Assembly: GCA_947631375.1 (NCBI GenBank)
Contig: CANRLD010000006.1
Location: 1 to 21,743 of the forward strand
DNA from: an uncultured Methylophaga sp.
Lineage (GTDB): Bacteria > Pseudomonadota > Gammaproteobacteria > Nitrosococcales > Methylophagaceae
DNA length: 21,743 bases
Reading direction: 5' to 3'
The first letter of the stretch is position 1. Each line of letters starts with the position of its first letter. The notes below the pieces were generated by a model that worked only from the letters and a program-made list of their open reading frames with translations, had not been told where the DNA came from and made no database searches. Shown piece after piece: positions 7,399-14,472 of the stretch. Made by a program: the position numbers and the translations under genes.

Positions 7399-8234
7399 TT
7401 CTATTAGTCGACATTGGCAACAGCCGCATCAAGTGGACCACCATACAGTCTAAAGTCATGGCCGATTCCGAGAACTTTCCACGCGGCAAAACCGGCATCA
7501 AAACAGCTTTAACCAAAGCCTGGAAACATCTTGAAGGTATCAGCAGCGTTTTTGTCAGTAATGTTGCCGGTGAAAAAATGGCAGTCCAGCTGACTGAATG
7601 GCTTGAAAAAAACTGGCAAATTACACCGACCTTTGTCGATAGCGAAAAAAAGCGCTTTGGTGTCATCAACTCCTATGAGCAACCTCAAAAACTGGGCGTT
7701 GATCGCTGGCTGGCAATTGTAGCGGCCCGCCAGCATGCAAAGAATGTTACCTGTGTAATCGACTGCGGCACGGCTATCACTATCGACATCGTGACCGAAA
7801 AAGGCATACATCAGGGGGGATTAATTCTTCCTGGGCTATCCCTGATAAAACAAACACTTGCAGACAACACTCATGCGCCCATTGATAGTGTAGAAGAAAA
7901 TGAATTTACCTTTTTAGCAACCAATACCCACAGCGCCGTTCAGGCGGGCACCTTATATGCCGTTACTGCAACATTGGAAAACCTCATCACTGACATCCAG
8001 CAAAACTTTAATAATCAGGTACGCTTTTTAATTACCGGCGGTGACGCTGAACAACTCATCGAATTACTACCACAACCACTGACTCATGAACCAGATTTAG
8101 TACTCAAAGGCTTAGCGCTGTATGCTCGGCAAAGTAATCGCCGCAATCAGAATAAAGTCAAAGCGGAAACTAAAACAGATGCCACTGAAACCACCGTGCC
8201 GGAGGCCACAGCATTGCCAGAAAGCGCGAACTAA
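7395..8234 (+). CDS. coaX: Type III pantothenate kinase CoaX
   Basis: This enzyme catalyses the first step of coenzyme A synthesis, phosphorylation of pantothenate. The type III enzyme is insensitive to CoA feedback. The 279-residue ASKHA-fold protein has the phosphate-1 motif VDIGNSRIKW (D6), LGVDRWLA (G101-D103-R104), the phosphate-2 motif DCGTAITID (123-131) and a C-terminal LITGGDAE element. The last 35 or so residues are an extra hydrophilic tail rich in K, T, E and A, beyond the usual domain end. The ATG overlaps the birA stop (ATGA); the birA-coaX pair is common in gammaproteobacteria. Its stop lies 20 nt before tRNA-Ser. Confidence 0.96.
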   Translation: MILLVDIGNSRIKWTTIQSKVMADSENFPRGKTGIKTALTKAWKHLEGISSVFVSNVAGEKMAVQLTEWLEKNWQITPTFVDSEKKRFGVINSYEQPQKLGVDRWLAIVAARQHAKNVTCVIDCGTAITIDIVTEKGIHQGGLILPGLSLIKQTLADNTHAPIDSVEENEFTFLATNTHSAVQAGTLYAVTATLENLITDIQQNFNNQVRFLITGGDAEQLIELLPQPLTHEPDLVLKGLALYARQSNRRNQNKVKAETKTDATETTVPEATALPESAN

Positions 8235-8254
8235 GTTAAGCTTCGCCCCCTTAC

Positions 8255-8345
8255 GGAGAAGTGGCCGAGCGGTTGAAGGCGCACGCCTGGAAAGTGTGTA
8301 TAGGTTAATAGCCTATCGAGGGTTCGAATCCCTCCTTCTCCGCCA
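8255..8345 (+). tRNA. tRNA-Ser (anticodon GGA)
   Basis: This is a complete class II tRNA of 91 nt including encoded CCA. The acceptor arm GGAGAAG (8255-8261) pairs with CTTCTCC (8335-8341), followed by discriminator G8342 and CCA 8343-8345. The anticodon stem CACGC (8282-8286) pairs with GTGTG (8294-8298), and the loop CTGGAAA puts anticodon GGA at 8289-8291, reading UCC and UCU. A long variable arm and the T loop GGTTCGAATCC follow. It lies 20 nt after coaX. Confidence 0.98.
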
Positions 8346-8374
8346 AACGAAAAAATCCTTACATATAAACAACC

Positions 8375-8398
8375 TACAGGGTAAACCCCGTATTTTTT
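8375..8398 (+). terminator. Probable rho-independent terminator after tRNA-Ser
   Basis: TACAGGG (8375-8381) pairs with CCCCGTA (8386-8392) with one internal mismatch around the loop TAAA, followed by six T residues (8393-8398). The position 30 nt downstream of the tRNA fits. The stem is short, so confidence is moderate. Confidence 0.6.
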
Positions 8399-8616
8399 GT
8401 ACTGGCACACATTTGGTACACAGACAATGAATTAGGGTTATTACTATTACGCGTCGCGGTGACACTTCTTGTTTTCGTGCGCGGGATCCGGCAGAACCCG
8501 CCTCCTGCTGATTGTATAAACATCCCCCTCACATTACTTTCCCATGTACTACCGTACGTTTAATTGCACTGACTCTGACAATGCTGTGTCATTTCAGGTT
8601 TTTATTGTTGTCATCC

Positions 8617-8646
8617 ATGGCACTCACATTAAAAAAAGCATAGAAT
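8617..8646 (+). promoter_or_regulatory. Candidate sigma70 promoter of ffs (4.5S RNA)
   Basis: ATGGCA (8617-8622, 4 of 6 to -35) and TAGAAT (8641-8646, 5 of 6 to -10) are separated by 18 bp. Transcription would start near 8653, a few bases before the mature 4.5S RNA 5' end at 8660. That is compatible with RNase P trimming of a short leader. Confidence 0.5.
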
Positions 8647-8659
8647 AGGCGACTTCTAT

Positions 8660-8773
8660 GGTGGCCCAGCCGGTCTCCTCGCGACGATATGTTGGTTACC
8701 ACGTCAGGCCCGGAAGGGAGCAGCGAAGCCTTCGGACTCGGGTGCCGAGACCGGGCTGGTTGGGTCACCACCC
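8660..8773 (+). ncRNA. ffs: 4.5S RNA (bacterial signal recognition particle RNA)
   Basis: This is the RNA scaffold of SRP, which binds Ffh and FtsY during co-translational targeting. The 114-nt span equals the E. coli length. The conserved apical domain is clear: GTCAGG, then the GGAA tetraloop (8712-8715) closed by CCC/GGG, then AGCAGC (8719-8724). The terminal helix pairs GGTGGCCC (8660-8667) with GGGTCACC (8762-8769) using one G-U pair, and the 3' tail ends ACCC as in E. coli. The end points are inferred from this pairing. No terminator separates it from dnaX 35 nt downstream. Confidence 0.96.
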
Positions 8774-8808
8774 TAATTGATGAGCACCTTGAGTATCTGG
8801 CAAGTTAC

Positions 8809-10587
8809 ATGAGTTATCTGGTACTGGCCCGCAAGTGGCGCCCCAAAAAATTTGCAGAAGTCGTTGGTCAGCAGCATGTCTTGCGTGCGCTAATCAATGG
8901 TCTTGATCAGAATCGTCTGCATCACGCCTTTCTTTTTGCGGGTACCCGAGGTGTAGGCAAAACCACTTTGGCACGCATTCTTGCCAAATCATTAAACTGT
9001 GAACACGGTGTCAGCTCATCTCCTTGCGGAGAATGTAACAGCTGTATGGAAGTTGATGATGGCCGTTTCGTTGACTTGATTGAGGTCGATGCCGCCTCAC
9101 GAACCAAAGTCGATGATACCCGTGAACTGCTGGACAATGTGCAATATGCACCAAGTCGTGGACGTTACAAGGTCTACCTCATCGACGAGGTACACATGTT
9201 ATCCACCAGCAGTTTTAATGCACTGTTAAAAACACTGGAAGAACCCCCGCCCCACGTCAAGTTTCTGTTTGCAACGACCGATCCACAAAAGCTGCCGGTC
9301 ACCATTTTGTCACGCTGTCTGCAATTTAACCTGCGACGGCTCGATCTCAATCAGATAAGTGGTCATCTGGCCTTTATTCTGCAACAGGAAAAGATTGATT
9401 TTGAGGAAGAAGCACTCAATCAAATTGCCTTTGCAGCCGATGGCAGCATGCGGGACGCGCTTAGTTTGCTGGATCAGGCAATTGCATTTGCTGGTGGCGC
9501 AATTACCGCCGACATCGTCAGCCAAATGCTTGGCAGTGTCTCACAGCAAGAATTGGTACAAATCCTCACCGCACTTGCGACAAATGATGCTAAAGCATTG
9601 TTGACACATACTGACGAATTGGCCGCTTTAGGCCGCGACTTTGTGGTCATTCTGGATGGCCTGATGACCAGTCTGCAGCGCATAGCCACGATTCAGCTGA
9701 TTGCTGATCATCAATCGCTTGATCGGCAAGATGACGCTGCATTACAGAACCTTGCTAACACATTCAGCCCGGAAACCGTCCAGCTGCTTTACCAAATTGC
9801 ACTGCATGGTAAACGGGATATGCCTTATGCCGCCGATCCACGTAGCGGCTTTGAAATGACGTTATTGCGGATGCTGAGTTTCCAACCACAAGCGACCTCA
9901 TCATCAAGGCAGCCCCCTGTAAAAAAGTCGCATCCTGACGCAGCTTCGGTGTCGACGTTTACGGCACCGGCGGACAGATCCCATAACTCTGTAGACAGCC
10001 CTACTCCAGCCCCACCAACAGCTCAACATTCTGAACAGGCACCGACACAGACGGTTCCAGCCGAGACGACTATCGCGGCAGAGGCAGTGAATGAACCACC
10101 GGTTTCACAACCTGATCAGTCTTTGACTGACAACAGCGCAATCACTGAAGCGGATAATTCAATACCAGCAGAGAATGCCCCTCCACAGCCGGCAATTCAG
10201 TTAACCACGGCGAACTGGACCGCATTAATCGCTCAGCTAAAACTCTCCGCATTCGCCAGACAATTGGCTGATCATTGCGCATTTATCCAGATAGATAACA
10301 ACAGGATCTACCTCTCGATTGCAGCCGAGTTACAACATCTGGCAAATGAAAGATCCATTTCAAGATTACAGGCTGCGGTCAGTAAACAGCTGCAAACGGA
10401 TGTCATACTGGCATTCACCGATGCAACTGATATGGAAAATGTACCAACACTGGCTGCTGAACGGGCGCAGCAGGCTGCTGAACGCCAAGAAAATGCCGTA
10501 GCAGCTATTCACGATGATCCGGTCGTCGAGCTGATCAAAAGCACATTTAATGCCCGTATAATCGACAATACTATTAAACCCTTATAA
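8809..10587 (+). CDS. dnaX: DNA polymerase III subunits tau/gamma (DnaX)
   Basis: This is the clamp-loader ATPase of the replisome; tau also ties the polymerase core to DnaB helicase. From ATG 8809 it encodes 592 residues beginning MSYLVLARKWRPKKF, the universal DnaX start. Upstream in-frame codons (to 8689) lie within 4.5S RNA and were rejected. Features are Walker A GTRGVGKTT (45-53), zinc-module cysteines C64, C73, C76 and C79, DEVH (126-129), sensor 1 and SRC (168-170). Domain III runs to about residue 365. A proline/alanine/threonine-rich linker follows, then a C-terminal tau domain ending NTIKPL. A frameshift site at codons 372-373 predicts a 376-residue gamma form. No strong Shine-Dalgarno is seen. 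ybaB follows after 15 nt. Confidence 0.97.
   Translation: MSYLVLARKWRPKKFAEVVGQQHVLRALINGLDQNRLHHAFLFAGTRGVGKTTLARILAKSLNCEHGVSSSPCGECNSCMEVDDGRFVDLIEVDAASRTKVDDTRELLDNVQYAPSRGRYKVYLIDEVHMLSTSSFNALLKTLEEPPPHVKFLFATTDPQKLPVTILSRCLQFNLRRLDLNQISGHLAFILQQEKIDFEEEALNQIAFAADGSMRDALSLLDQAIAFAGGAITADIVSQMLGSVSQQELVQILTALATNDAKALLTHTDELAALGRDFVVILDGLMTSLQRIATIQLIADHQSLDRQDDAALQNLANTFSPETVQLLYQIALHGKRDMPYAADPRSGFEMTLLRMLSFQPQATSSSRQPPVKKSHPDAASVSTFTAPADRSHNSVDSPTPAPPTAQHSEQAPTQTVPAETTIAAEAVNEPPVSQPDQSLTDNSAITEADNSIPAENAPPQPAIQLTTANWTALIAQLKLSAFARQLADHCAFIQIDNNRIYLSIAAELQHLANERSISRLQAAVSKQLQTDVILAFTDATDMENVPTLAAERAQQAAERQENAVAAIHDDPVVELIKSTFNARIIDNTIKPL
9906..9969 (+). promoter_or_regulatory. Putative programmed -1 frameshift site in dnaX
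   Basis: The heptamer A AAA AAG at 9921-9927 is in the correct phase (codons GTA AAA AAG) and is identical to the E. coli dnaX slippery site. After a -1 slip, three codons (GTC GCA TCC) are read before TGA at 9936-9938. An SD-like AAGG (9906-9909) lies 11 nt upstream. Two mutually exclusive downstream hairpins are possible: 9936-9941 with 9949-9954 (8-nt spacer), or 9947-9954 with 9962-9969 (19-nt spacer). Slip-site phase is directly visible; use in vivo is inferred. Confidence 0.75.
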
Positions 10588-10602
10588 CCACGAGGATCTC
10601 CT

Positions 10603-10911
10603 ATGAAAGGCGGATTAGGTAATCTGATGAAACAGGCCCAGCAAATGCAGGCCAATATGCAAAAAGCCCAGGAAGAGCTGGCACAGCTGGAAGTAACCGG
10701 TCAGGCTGGTGGTGGTATGGTAACAGTCACCATGACCGGCAAGCACGATGTAAAACGTGTCAATATTGAAGAAAGCCTGTTTCAGGACGACAAAGACATG
10801 CTGGAAGATCTCGTCGCAGCCGCTGTGAATGATGCGGTCAGACAAGTGGAAAAAACGACGCAAGAGCGGATGGCCGGTATGATGCCGCCAGGTATGAAGC
10901 TGCCATTTTAA
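10603..10911 (+). CDS. ybaB: YbaB/EbfC family nucleoid-associated protein
   Basis: This is a small homodimeric DNA-binding protein of 102 residues (E. coli YbaB 109). The sequence MKGGLGNLMKQAQQMQANMQ is the typical long N-terminal helix. VTGQAGGGMVTVTMTGKHDVKRVNI forms the family beta region, and a C-terminal helix contains DLVAAAVNDAV. It ends MMPPGMKLPF, very close to the family consensus. A Shine-Dalgarno GAGG precedes the ATG. Its place between dnaX and recR is one of the most conserved small clusters in bacteria, with a suspected but unproved link to recombination or chromosome organisation. Confidence 0.96.
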   Translation: MKGGLGNLMKQAQQMQANMQKAQEELAQLEVTGQAGGGMVTVTMTGKHDVKRVNIEESLFQDDKDMLEDLVAAAVNDAVRQVEKTTQERMAGMMPPGMKLPF

Positions 10912-10921
10912 GTTATCTGTC

Positions 10922-11521
10922 ATGGCAACTCTTGGCCCCACTATCGATCAACTGATTCAGGCGCTACGCTGTTTACCCGGCGTCGGGCCCAAATCAGCGC
11001 AACGCATGACTTTTCACTTGCTGGAACGTGACCGCAGTGGCGGTGAACATTTAGCCGAGGTACTGGCAAGAGCGTTAGCCAATGTAAAGCATTGCCATCA
11101 GTGCCGTATCCTGAGTGAAGAGGATATATGCAGTCGTTGCAGCGACAACTCACGACGTGATGATCAGCTCTGTATTGTCGAAATGCCAAGTGATGTCATT
11201 GCAATTGAACAGGCAACCCATTATCAAGGACGTTACTTTGTGCTGACCGGTCACCTGTCTCCTCTGGACGGTATTGGTCCCGAGGCACTGGGCATCCCCA
11301 GCCTGATTGAAAAGTTTGAACAAGACACGATCAGTGAAGTCATTCTGGCAACCAACCCTACCGTGGAAGGTCAGGCGACGGCGCATTACATCAGCGAGCT
11401 GGCGCGTTCAAGAAACATTCATGTCACCCGACTGGCGCACGGCATTCCTCTGGGCGGTGAACTCGAATATATTGACAGTGGCACCCTATCTCATGCATTT
11501 TCTGGACGGGAAAACTTTTAA
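10922..11521 (+). CDS. recR: Recombination protein RecR
   Basis: RecR works with RecF and RecO to load RecA on gapped DNA coated by SSB. The 199-residue protein has the family length (E. coli 201). A helix-hairpin-helix LRCLPGVGPKSAQRM (about 15-29) is followed by a four-cysteine zinc module, C58, C61, C70 and C73. The Toprim domain starts at LCIVEMPSDVIAIE and includes HLSPLDGIGPE. The C-terminus VTRLAHGIPLGGELEYIDSGTL is diagnostic. It starts 10 nt after ybaB, so dnaX-ybaB-recR is probably one transcript. Confidence 0.97.
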   Translation: MATLGPTIDQLIQALRCLPGVGPKSAQRMTFHLLERDRSGGEHLAEVLARALANVKHCHQCRILSEEDICSRCSDNSRRDDQLCIVEMPSDVIAIEQATHYQGRYFVLTGHLSPLDGIGPEALGIPSLIEKFEQDTISEVILATNPTVEGQATAHYISELARSRNIHVTRLAHGIPLGGELEYIDSGTLSHAFSGRENF

Positions 11522-11550
11522 TCGATTCTACCAACATCAAGAGCAACTAC

Positions 11551-12738
11551 ATGACGGACACTGCTACGCCATATGACGCTTTGAAGAACTTTAATGGTCT
11601 TATTCGCCGCCAATCGTTATTTGCTTCTACTCATCTGCAGACCGATGTTGACCATCTGATGTTTCTTGATACCACCGGTAGTCCTCTGGCAAAAAATGCT
11701 CCCCTGCCGGATTTTTTATCGCAGCTGCCCCAACTTCTCTCTGCCATTAATCACCGTTCCAAAGTGTTATTGACTGTTCCCCAGTCCTGGCAGAAAGTCC
11801 TGTGTGACAGCGAATTTACAGATGTGGAACTGATTATTACGACCGATAATCAGCGCACGCCGGTTTCATCGCGACCGGACCTCAGCTTTGCCAGTTACGC
11901 GGACAATACTGCTGATTCGACGACGCAATGCCAGACGCTGCTGATCGACTTCAATCATTTACCGGTCGAAGATATTGCCCGATATTTACCACAATGGCGG
12001 CAGCAACACGCTGTACTCTGCGCCTTAAACGTTGATGCGCCCTGTCAGTTCAACTTATGCCAACAGCATGACATTGATTTAATACAGGGAATTTTTTATA
12101 CCTTACCGGCTGACGATACCAACAAAACCGTTTCTCCTTCTGCAAAGACCTTAACCCAATTACTGGTCAAACTGCAGGATCCTGAAATAGAGCTCGATGA
12201 AATGGCCGATATTATTAATCAGGACGTTGCCTTGAGCTATAAACTGCTCCGCCTGATTAATTCGGCTTTCTTTGGTTTGCCTCGCGAGGTCGGCAGTACC
12301 CGGCAGGCCATCGTGATGCTCGGCCAGAATAAAATCAAAACCTGGGCGAGCCTGTTATGTTTGTCAGGTTTGGATAACAAGCCTAGTGAGCTGCGCTACA
12401 TTGCAACGATACGCGGCAGAATGTGTGAGCTTCTGGCCAAATACTATAAAGGCCATGGTGATGTTTTCTTTGCTGCCGGCCTCTTTTCCGTGCTGGATGC
12501 CCTGATGGATAAACCTCTTGAAGTCTTGCTGCAGGATCTGCCTCTCAGTGAGGAATTACACGCCGCACTGTTATCTAAAGAAGGTCCGGTCGGAAAAGTA
12601 TTACAGACCGTACTTCACTATGAACGCGGTAACTGGAAAGCCATCAACCACTCAAAAATACCACAAGAAGCGTTATTGTCAGCTTACCTGGACTCACTGT
12701 ACTGGGCTAAAGAACTGAACCAGCAGTTAAATGGCTGA
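11551..12738 (+). CDS. EAL-like/HDOD two-domain signalling protein (degenerate EAL)
   Basis: This is a 395-residue protein with the YuxH-type arrangement. An N-terminal EAL-like fold spans about residues 11-190; fragments include TLLIDFNHLP (about 129-138) and the closing DLIQGIFYTLP (about 176-186). An HDOD domain follows from about 197, with LVKLQDPEIELDEMADIINQD, ALSYKLLRLINSAFFGL (about 227-243) and IVMLGQNKIKTW. No EAL (E-x-L) signature or metal-ligand set is visible, so c-di-GMP hydrolysis is not expected. HDOD proteins lack HD-domain catalytic residues and usually mediate protein interactions. It sits between recR (29 nt) and aat (3 nt), which ties its expression to aat but does not reveal its role. 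Confidence 0.9.
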   Translation: MTDTATPYDALKNFNGLIRRQSLFASTHLQTDVDHLMFLDTTGSPLAKNAPLPDFLSQLPQLLSAINHRSKVLLTVPQSWQKVLCDSEFTDVELIITTDNQRTPVSSRPDLSFASYADNTADSTTQCQTLLIDFNHLPVEDIARYLPQWRQQHAVLCALNVDAPCQFNLCQQHDIDLIQGIFYTLPADDTNKTVSPSAKTLTQLLVKLQDPEIELDEMADIINQDVALSYKLLRLINSAFFGLPREVGSTRQAIVMLGQNKIKTWASLLCLSGLDNKPSELRYIATIRGRMCELLAKYYKGHGDVFFAAGLFSVLDALMDKPLEVLLQDLPLSEELHAALLSKEGPVGKVLQTVLHYERGNWKAINHSKIPQEALLSAYLDSLYWAKELNQQLNG

Positions 12739-12741
12739 ACC

Positions 12742-13473
12742 ATGGCGATAAGTTGGCTTGGCTCTGCTGCCGATAGTCCTTTCCCGCCAGTCGAACAGGC
12801 AACACAACACGGCTTGCTGGCTGCTGGTGGTGATTTGTCCATTACCCGTCTGTTAAATGCATATCGGCTGGGTATTTTCCCGTGGTTTAATGACTATGAT
12901 CCCATTTTATGGTGGAGTCCTGATCCACGAATGGTGTTTCATACCGATGCACTGCACCTGAGTAAAAGTCTGCGAAAAGTAATAAGACAAAAACGGTTTA
13001 ACGTTACTTTTGATCATGATTTTCTGGCTGTTATGCAGGCTTGTGCCGCCCCACGTGACAACAATGCATCTGCGGAAGCGCATGAAACCTGGATCCATAA
13101 TGAAATGATCAGCGCTTACATGCAGCTACATCAGGCAGGCTATGCACATAGTGTCGAGTGCTGGCAAAATGATGAACTGGTAGGCGGTATCTATGGTGTC
13201 GCTATCGGCAAAATGTTTTTTGGTGAATCCATGTTCAGTTTCTCCTCCAACGCCTCTAAAGTCGCTTTAGCCACGCTGGCAGAACAGCTCAAACTATGGG
13301 GATATCCGTTAATTGATTGCCAGGTATATTCCGCACATCTCGCTCGACTAGGCGCTGTTCTGCTGCCTCGACGTGAGTTTGTTCAACAAGTACAACGACT
13401 TTGCGCAGTTGACGATAGGCCAGCAAGCTGGCGTGATGCGCAGCCTGGCGCCATAGACAGTAATGAGTCTTAA
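12742..13473 (+). CDS. aat: Leucyl/phenylalanyl-tRNA--protein transferase
   Basis: Aat transfers Leu or Phe from tRNA to N-terminal Arg or Lys of proteins, creating primary N-degrons for ClpS/ClpAP. The 243-residue protein (E. coli 234) has GLLAAGGDLS (about 24-33), LGIFPWF (43-49), LWWSPDPRMVF (56-66), HSVECW followed by LVGGIYGVAIGKMFFGESMFS, and the C-terminal IDCQVYSAHLARLGA segment. All are family hallmarks. The start ATG is 3 nt after the HDOD gene, and its 3' end overlaps bpt by 11 bp, so the two transferases are translated from one message. Confidence 0.97.
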   Translation: MAISWLGSAADSPFPPVEQATQHGLLAAGGDLSITRLLNAYRLGIFPWFNDYDPILWWSPDPRMVFHTDALHLSKSLRKVIRQKRFNVTFDHDFLAVMQACAAPRDNNASAEAHETWIHNEMISAYMQLHQAGYAHSVECWQNDELVGGIYGVAIGKMFFGESMFSFSSNASKVALATLAEQLKLWGYPLIDCQVYSAHLARLGAVLLPRREFVQQVQRLCAVDDRPASWRDAQPGAIDSNES

Positions 13474-14176
13474 TTTTTATCAGGACAGACCACATAGCTG
13501 TTCCTATCTCACTGACCGACTGGCACGTAATATTTATCCTGATCCTTTGCGTCCTGCCAGCAATGCCTTATACAGCCAATTGATTCAATACGGTTTCAGA
13601 CGAAGCGGAGAACACATTTATCGCCCCCACTGCCCTGCATGTAATGCGTGTGTACCTGTGAGGATCGATGTACAACACTTCATCGCTAACCGAAGCCAGC
13701 GGCGTTGCTTGCGCCGCAATCAGGATATTGACATCAGCATTAAACCTGCCGAATTTGATGAAACGCACTATGCGTTGTATCAACGCTATTTGGCTTACCG
13801 CCATGCGGGCGGTGGCATGGATAATCCGAAAAAGGAAACTTATCTGCAATTTTTGACCAGTAGCTGGAGCGATACCGCTTTTATTGAGTTTCGCAGGGAA
13901 CATCAGCTGGTGGCGATCGCCGTAACGGACTTTGTAAATGATGCTGCCTCGGCGTTTTATACTTTTTTTGATCCGCAGCTGGAAAAGCGCAGCTTAGGCA
14001 CATTTGCAATCCTCAAACAGCTGGAACTGGCTCGTCAGCAAAACCTGTCATGGTTATATTTAGGCTATTGGATCGGTGATAGTGCCAAGATGCGCTATAA
14101 GAGTCAGTTCTCCGCCTTGCAGCAGTTTGATGGTCAATGGCGGCCATTTGATAAAAAAGTTTTGAAAAATCAGTAA
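13463..14176 (+). CDS. bpt: Aspartate/glutamate leucyltransferase Bpt (arginyltransferase-like, Ate family)
   Basis: Bpt adds Leu to N-terminal Asp or Glu, feeding secondary destabilising residues into the N-degron route. The 237-residue protein carries the N-terminal cysteine cluster YRPHCPACNACVPVRI (C57, C60, C63, plus C13). It also has SQRRCLRRNQDI, the YLAYRHAGGGMDNP segment, the GNAT-like core (LVAIAVTDF, SAFYTFFDP, SLGTFAILKQLELA) and the YLGYWIGDSAKMRYKS ending. Eukaryotic Ate1 shares this fold; bacterial members with this architecture use Leu-tRNA as characterised in Vibrio. E. coli lacks bpt. It overlaps aat by 11 bp and precedes infA. Confidence 0.95.
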   Translation: MSLNFYQDRPHSCSYLTDRLARNIYPDPLRPASNALYSQLIQYGFRRSGEHIYRPHCPACNACVPVRIDVQHFIANRSQRRCLRRNQDIDISIKPAEFDETHYALYQRYLAYRHAGGGMDNPKKETYLQFLTSSWSDTAFIEFRREHQLVAIAVTDFVNDAASAFYTFFDPQLEKRSLGTFAILKQLELARQQNLSWLYLGYWIGDSAKMRYKSQFSALQQFDGQWRPFDKKVLKNQ

Positions 14177-14225
14177 TTTTACGGCAGAATGGATCAATTT
14201 AATTGTAAGGCAAAATCAGACCTGT

Positions 14226-14444
14226 ATGGCAAAAGAAGATCATATTGAATTTGAAGGCACTGTTATCGACACCATGCCCAACACCACTTTTCGGGTAGAG
14301 CTTGAAAATGGCCATGTCGTAACAGCACATATCTCCGGAAAAATGCGTAAAAACTATATCCGAATTTTGACTGGCGACAAAGTGACCGTCCAGCTGACCC
14401 CCTATGACTTGAGCAAAGGCCGTATCGTTTATCGAGCCCGTTAA
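14226..14444 (+). CDS. infA: Translation initiation factor IF-1
   Basis: This single OB-fold protein occupies the ribosomal A site during initiation. The 72-residue length and sequence (MAKEDHIEFEGTVIDTMPNTTF, GHVVTAHISGKMRKNYIRIL, TPYDLSKGRIVYRAR) match the family end to end. It lies 49 nt after bpt, a gap large enough for its own promoter, though I can only see a loose -10-like TTTAAT at 14198-14203. An AAGG at 14207-14210 is rather far (15 nt) from the ATG for a standard Shine-Dalgarno. In E. coli infA also lies beside aat. Confidence 0.98.
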   Translation: MAKEDHIEFEGTVIDTMPNTTFRVELENGHVVTAHISGKMRKNYIRILTGDKVTVQLTPYDLSKGRIVYRAR

Positions 14445-14472
14445 TGCATTGCGTTAATCTGTATCACACAGG

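Larger units (their letters stand above)
8346..8659. other. Gene-free stretch between tRNA-Ser and 4.5S RNA
   Basis: I see no credible coding region in these 314 bases. The stretch holds a probable tRNA terminator (8375-8398), a pair of GGYACACA direct repeats inside a TGTAC/GTACA inverted repeat (8398-8422), and a GC-only hairpin GCGGG/CCCGC (8481-8501). It also has a GTAC-TACC-GTAC palindrome near 8546-8557, a TGACA/TGTCA inverted repeat (8576-8591) and the promoter for ffs at its end. Apart from terminator and promoter, these are unassigned. Confidence 0.6.

Noticed and set aside
8122..8430. Open frame of 102 codons across tRNA-Ser
   Set aside because: It runs through the complete tRNA and the coaX 3' end in another frame; no family resemblance.
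8689..8808. 40-codon N-terminal extension of dnaX in frame
   Set aside because: It is entirely within or just after 4.5S RNA and precedes the universal MSY-VLARKWRP start of DnaX; open by chance.
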